The notes under the pieces are model-generated. The model searched no databases and was not told the origin of the DNA. It saw only the letters and a list, made by a program, of their open reading frames with translations. A stretch of DNA of 15,388 nt, from contig DOKQ01000107.1 in assembly GCA_003510215.1 (NCBI GenBank), positions 1 to 15,388 on the forward strand. The letters are read 5' to 3'. The position numbers and the translations under genes were made by a program. The stretch comes from Erysipelotrichaceae bacterium (lineage in GTDB: Bacteria > Bacillota_I > Bacilli_A > Erysipelotrichales > Erysipelotrichaceae). This document shows positions 14,645 through 15,388 of the stretch, piece after piece; position 1 is the first letter of the stretch, and every line of letters starts with the position of its first letter.

Positions 14645-14692
14645 CTACCTGAATGTTTGTTTTGCTACACCATGATACCTTAAATGTTTCAT
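14645..14692 (-). CDS. Catalase leader peptide (15 residues)
   Basis: A short ORF, MKHLRYHGVAKQTFR followed by TAG, begins at ATG 14692. AGAGGA lies six bases upstream, and the predicted transcription start is only 12-14 bases before the ATG. The stop codon is four bases ahead of the attenuator hairpin, so a ribosome on the last codons would cover the 5' arm and block it. The peptide is basic and carries no run of a single amino acid, so classical amino-acid attenuation is unlikely. Nascent-peptide stalling or simple translation-coupled control are better guesses. I know of no family for it. Confidence 0.55.
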   Translation of the reverse strand: MKHLRYHGVAKQTFR

Positions 14693-14711
14693 GTGAGTTC
14701 CTCTTTCGTTC

Positions 14712-14720
14712 ATTATACCA
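14712..14720 (-). promoter_or_regulatory. Extended -10 promoter of the catalase transcript
   Basis: TGGTATAAT on the minus strand is a perfect extended -10. The best upstream -35 candidate is TTTATG (14741-14736) at 18 bases. Transcription would begin near 14705, giving a leader of about 120 bases. I saw no clear PerR-type palindrome (TTATAAT-n-ATTATAA) around it. Confidence 0.6.
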
Positions 14721-14759
14721 TAGTTTACGGATGCACATAAATGATCTTTAGAAAAACCG

Positions 14760-15041
14760 CTAGACAAAAATACCGCTCATCCATAAGGTACTAACAACTA
14801 AAAATAATAATGATACCAAACCATATACTTTAAGAGTGTGATTTCTTCCTTGGTTTTGACCGTCAATGCGAGTTAACACGAATGTAACTACCGCAGATGA
14901 AAGAAGCGTGTTTGCAAGGATAACTGCATGGTCATAAGATACATTGATAGCCACAAGTAACTGTGGAATGAATATATTTATGAGAAATGTTCCCGCAAAT
15001 AGGATAAGTGCTCCTTTGAATGTAAATTTAATGTTCATCAT
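14760..15041 (-). CDS. Small multi-pass membrane protein of unknown function
   Basis: I do not recognise this protein of 93 residues. Three hydrophobic segments are seen at about 8-29, 33-57 and 72-92, with a hydrophilic basic loop (RIDGQNQGRNHTLK) between the second and third. The N-terminus is probably inside. Two adjacent ATG codons (15041 and 15038) follow AAAGGA, and the second has the better spacing. It overlaps the end of anmK by about 11-14 bases, so it is translationally coupled to that gene. No terminator is visible after its stop, so transcripts may continue into the catalase leader. Confidence 0.75.
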   Translation of the reverse strand: MMNIKFTFKGALILFAGTFLINIFIPQLLVAINVSYDHAVILANTLLSSAVVTFVLTRIDGQNQGRNHTLKVYGLVSLLFLVVSTLWMSGIFV

Positions 15042-15388
15042 AGTCCTTTCTTGGTTTAGGAGTAATGTTACCTAAAATAACCGAGCGACTTGCACCGGTA
15101 GCACCTGGAACATTCCCATAATCACCATGGATTGTTTGATTCCCTAAAACTGCAAAAGCTATCGCTTCTTTTGCTTGACTTGAATAACCTAAATCTTCCT
15201 GAGTTAAGACTTCAACATCAGAAAGGTATTCTTGAAGATGTTTAAGTATTATTGGATTCAATGCTCCACCGCCACCAACCACGATGCGTTTCAAGGTTAC
15301 TTTCGGTTTAATGAACCGGCGATACGCATCAGCAACAGACTTTGCCGTAAAACACGTCGCTGTTGCAACCAAGTCTTCTTTCGAAAGA
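15028..15388 (-). CDS. anmK: Anhydro-N-acetylmuramic acid kinase (partial, C-terminus)
   Basis: AnmK phosphorylates and opens 1,6-anhydro-MurNAc during recycling of peptidoglycan sugars. About 119 C-terminal residues are present and the 5' part lies beyond the right edge. Recognisable family features are LSKEDLVATATCFTAKSVAD, the VVGGGGALNPIILKHL nucleotide-binding segment, SSQAKEAIAFAVLG, and the GNVPGATGASRSVILG end. The only visible in-frame initiator-like codon, TTG 15372, is an internal leucine, not a start. The 3' end overlaps the small membrane protein gene. Confidence 0.9.
   Translation of the reverse strand, partial: LSKEDLVATATCFTAKSVADAYRRFIKPKVTLKRIVVGGGGALNPIILKHLQEYLSDVEVLTQEDLGYSSQAKEAIAFAVLGNQTIHGDYGNVPGATGASRSVILGNITPKPRKDYDEH

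Noticed and set aside
14706..14745. PerR or Fur box at the catalase promoter
   Set aside because: Only the -10 TATAAT resembles part of the PerR motif; there is no second matching half-site.
14760..14790. Terminator after the small membrane protein gene
   Set aside because: The GCGGT copies there are direct repeats, not inverted, so no hairpin forms despite the nearby T-run.

Overview
The window looks like chromosomal DNA from a low-GC Gram-positive bacterium (Bacillota). Strong AGGAGG ribosome sites, FabK as the only enoyl-ACP reductase seen, FabT-like operators and rho-independent terminators with U-tracts all fit. The gene content would suit an Erysipelotrichia-like or related lineage, but that placement is a guess. 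No insertion sequence, phage gene, CRISPR array, tRNA or rRNA was seen.

Positions 1-8518 hold a type II fatty acid synthesis operon read leftward on the minus strand: acpP-accB-accC-accD-accA-fabH-fabK-(nitronate monooxygenase-like)-fabD-fabG-fabF. fabF runs off the left edge. Most junctions overlap (ATGA or TAATG) or are about 10 nt, so the genes are translationally coupled. The operon encodes all four acetyl-CoA carboxylase subunits, malonyl transfer to ACP, initiation (FabH), elongation (FabF), ketoreduction (FabG) and enoyl reduction (FabK). A FabZ-type dehydratase is not in the window. A promoter before acpP carries two copies of CTTTGANNNTCAAAG, closely resembling the FabT operator of streptococci. 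A terminator-like hairpin right after acpP should let ACP be made in excess over the enzymes.

Positions 8714-11797 are on the plus strand. They hold a biotin-protein ligase without a DNA-binding domain, which presumably biotinylates AccB, overlapped by a YtcJ-type amidohydrolase. Two tandem paralogous small two-helix membrane proteins of unknown function follow, each followed by a terminator.

Positions 11818-15388 are again on the minus strand. In transcription order they are the C-terminal part of anmK (cell-wall sugar recycling), an overlapping small membrane protein, a catalase, an HD-hydrolase/VOC fusion protein, and ndk. The catalase leader is the most unusual element. It has an extended -10 promoter, a 15-codon peptide ORF with its own ribosome site, then a hairpin with a U6 run four bases after the peptide stop, and only then the catalase ribosome site. 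This looks like a translation-coupled transcription attenuator and is the best candidate here for an undescribed system.
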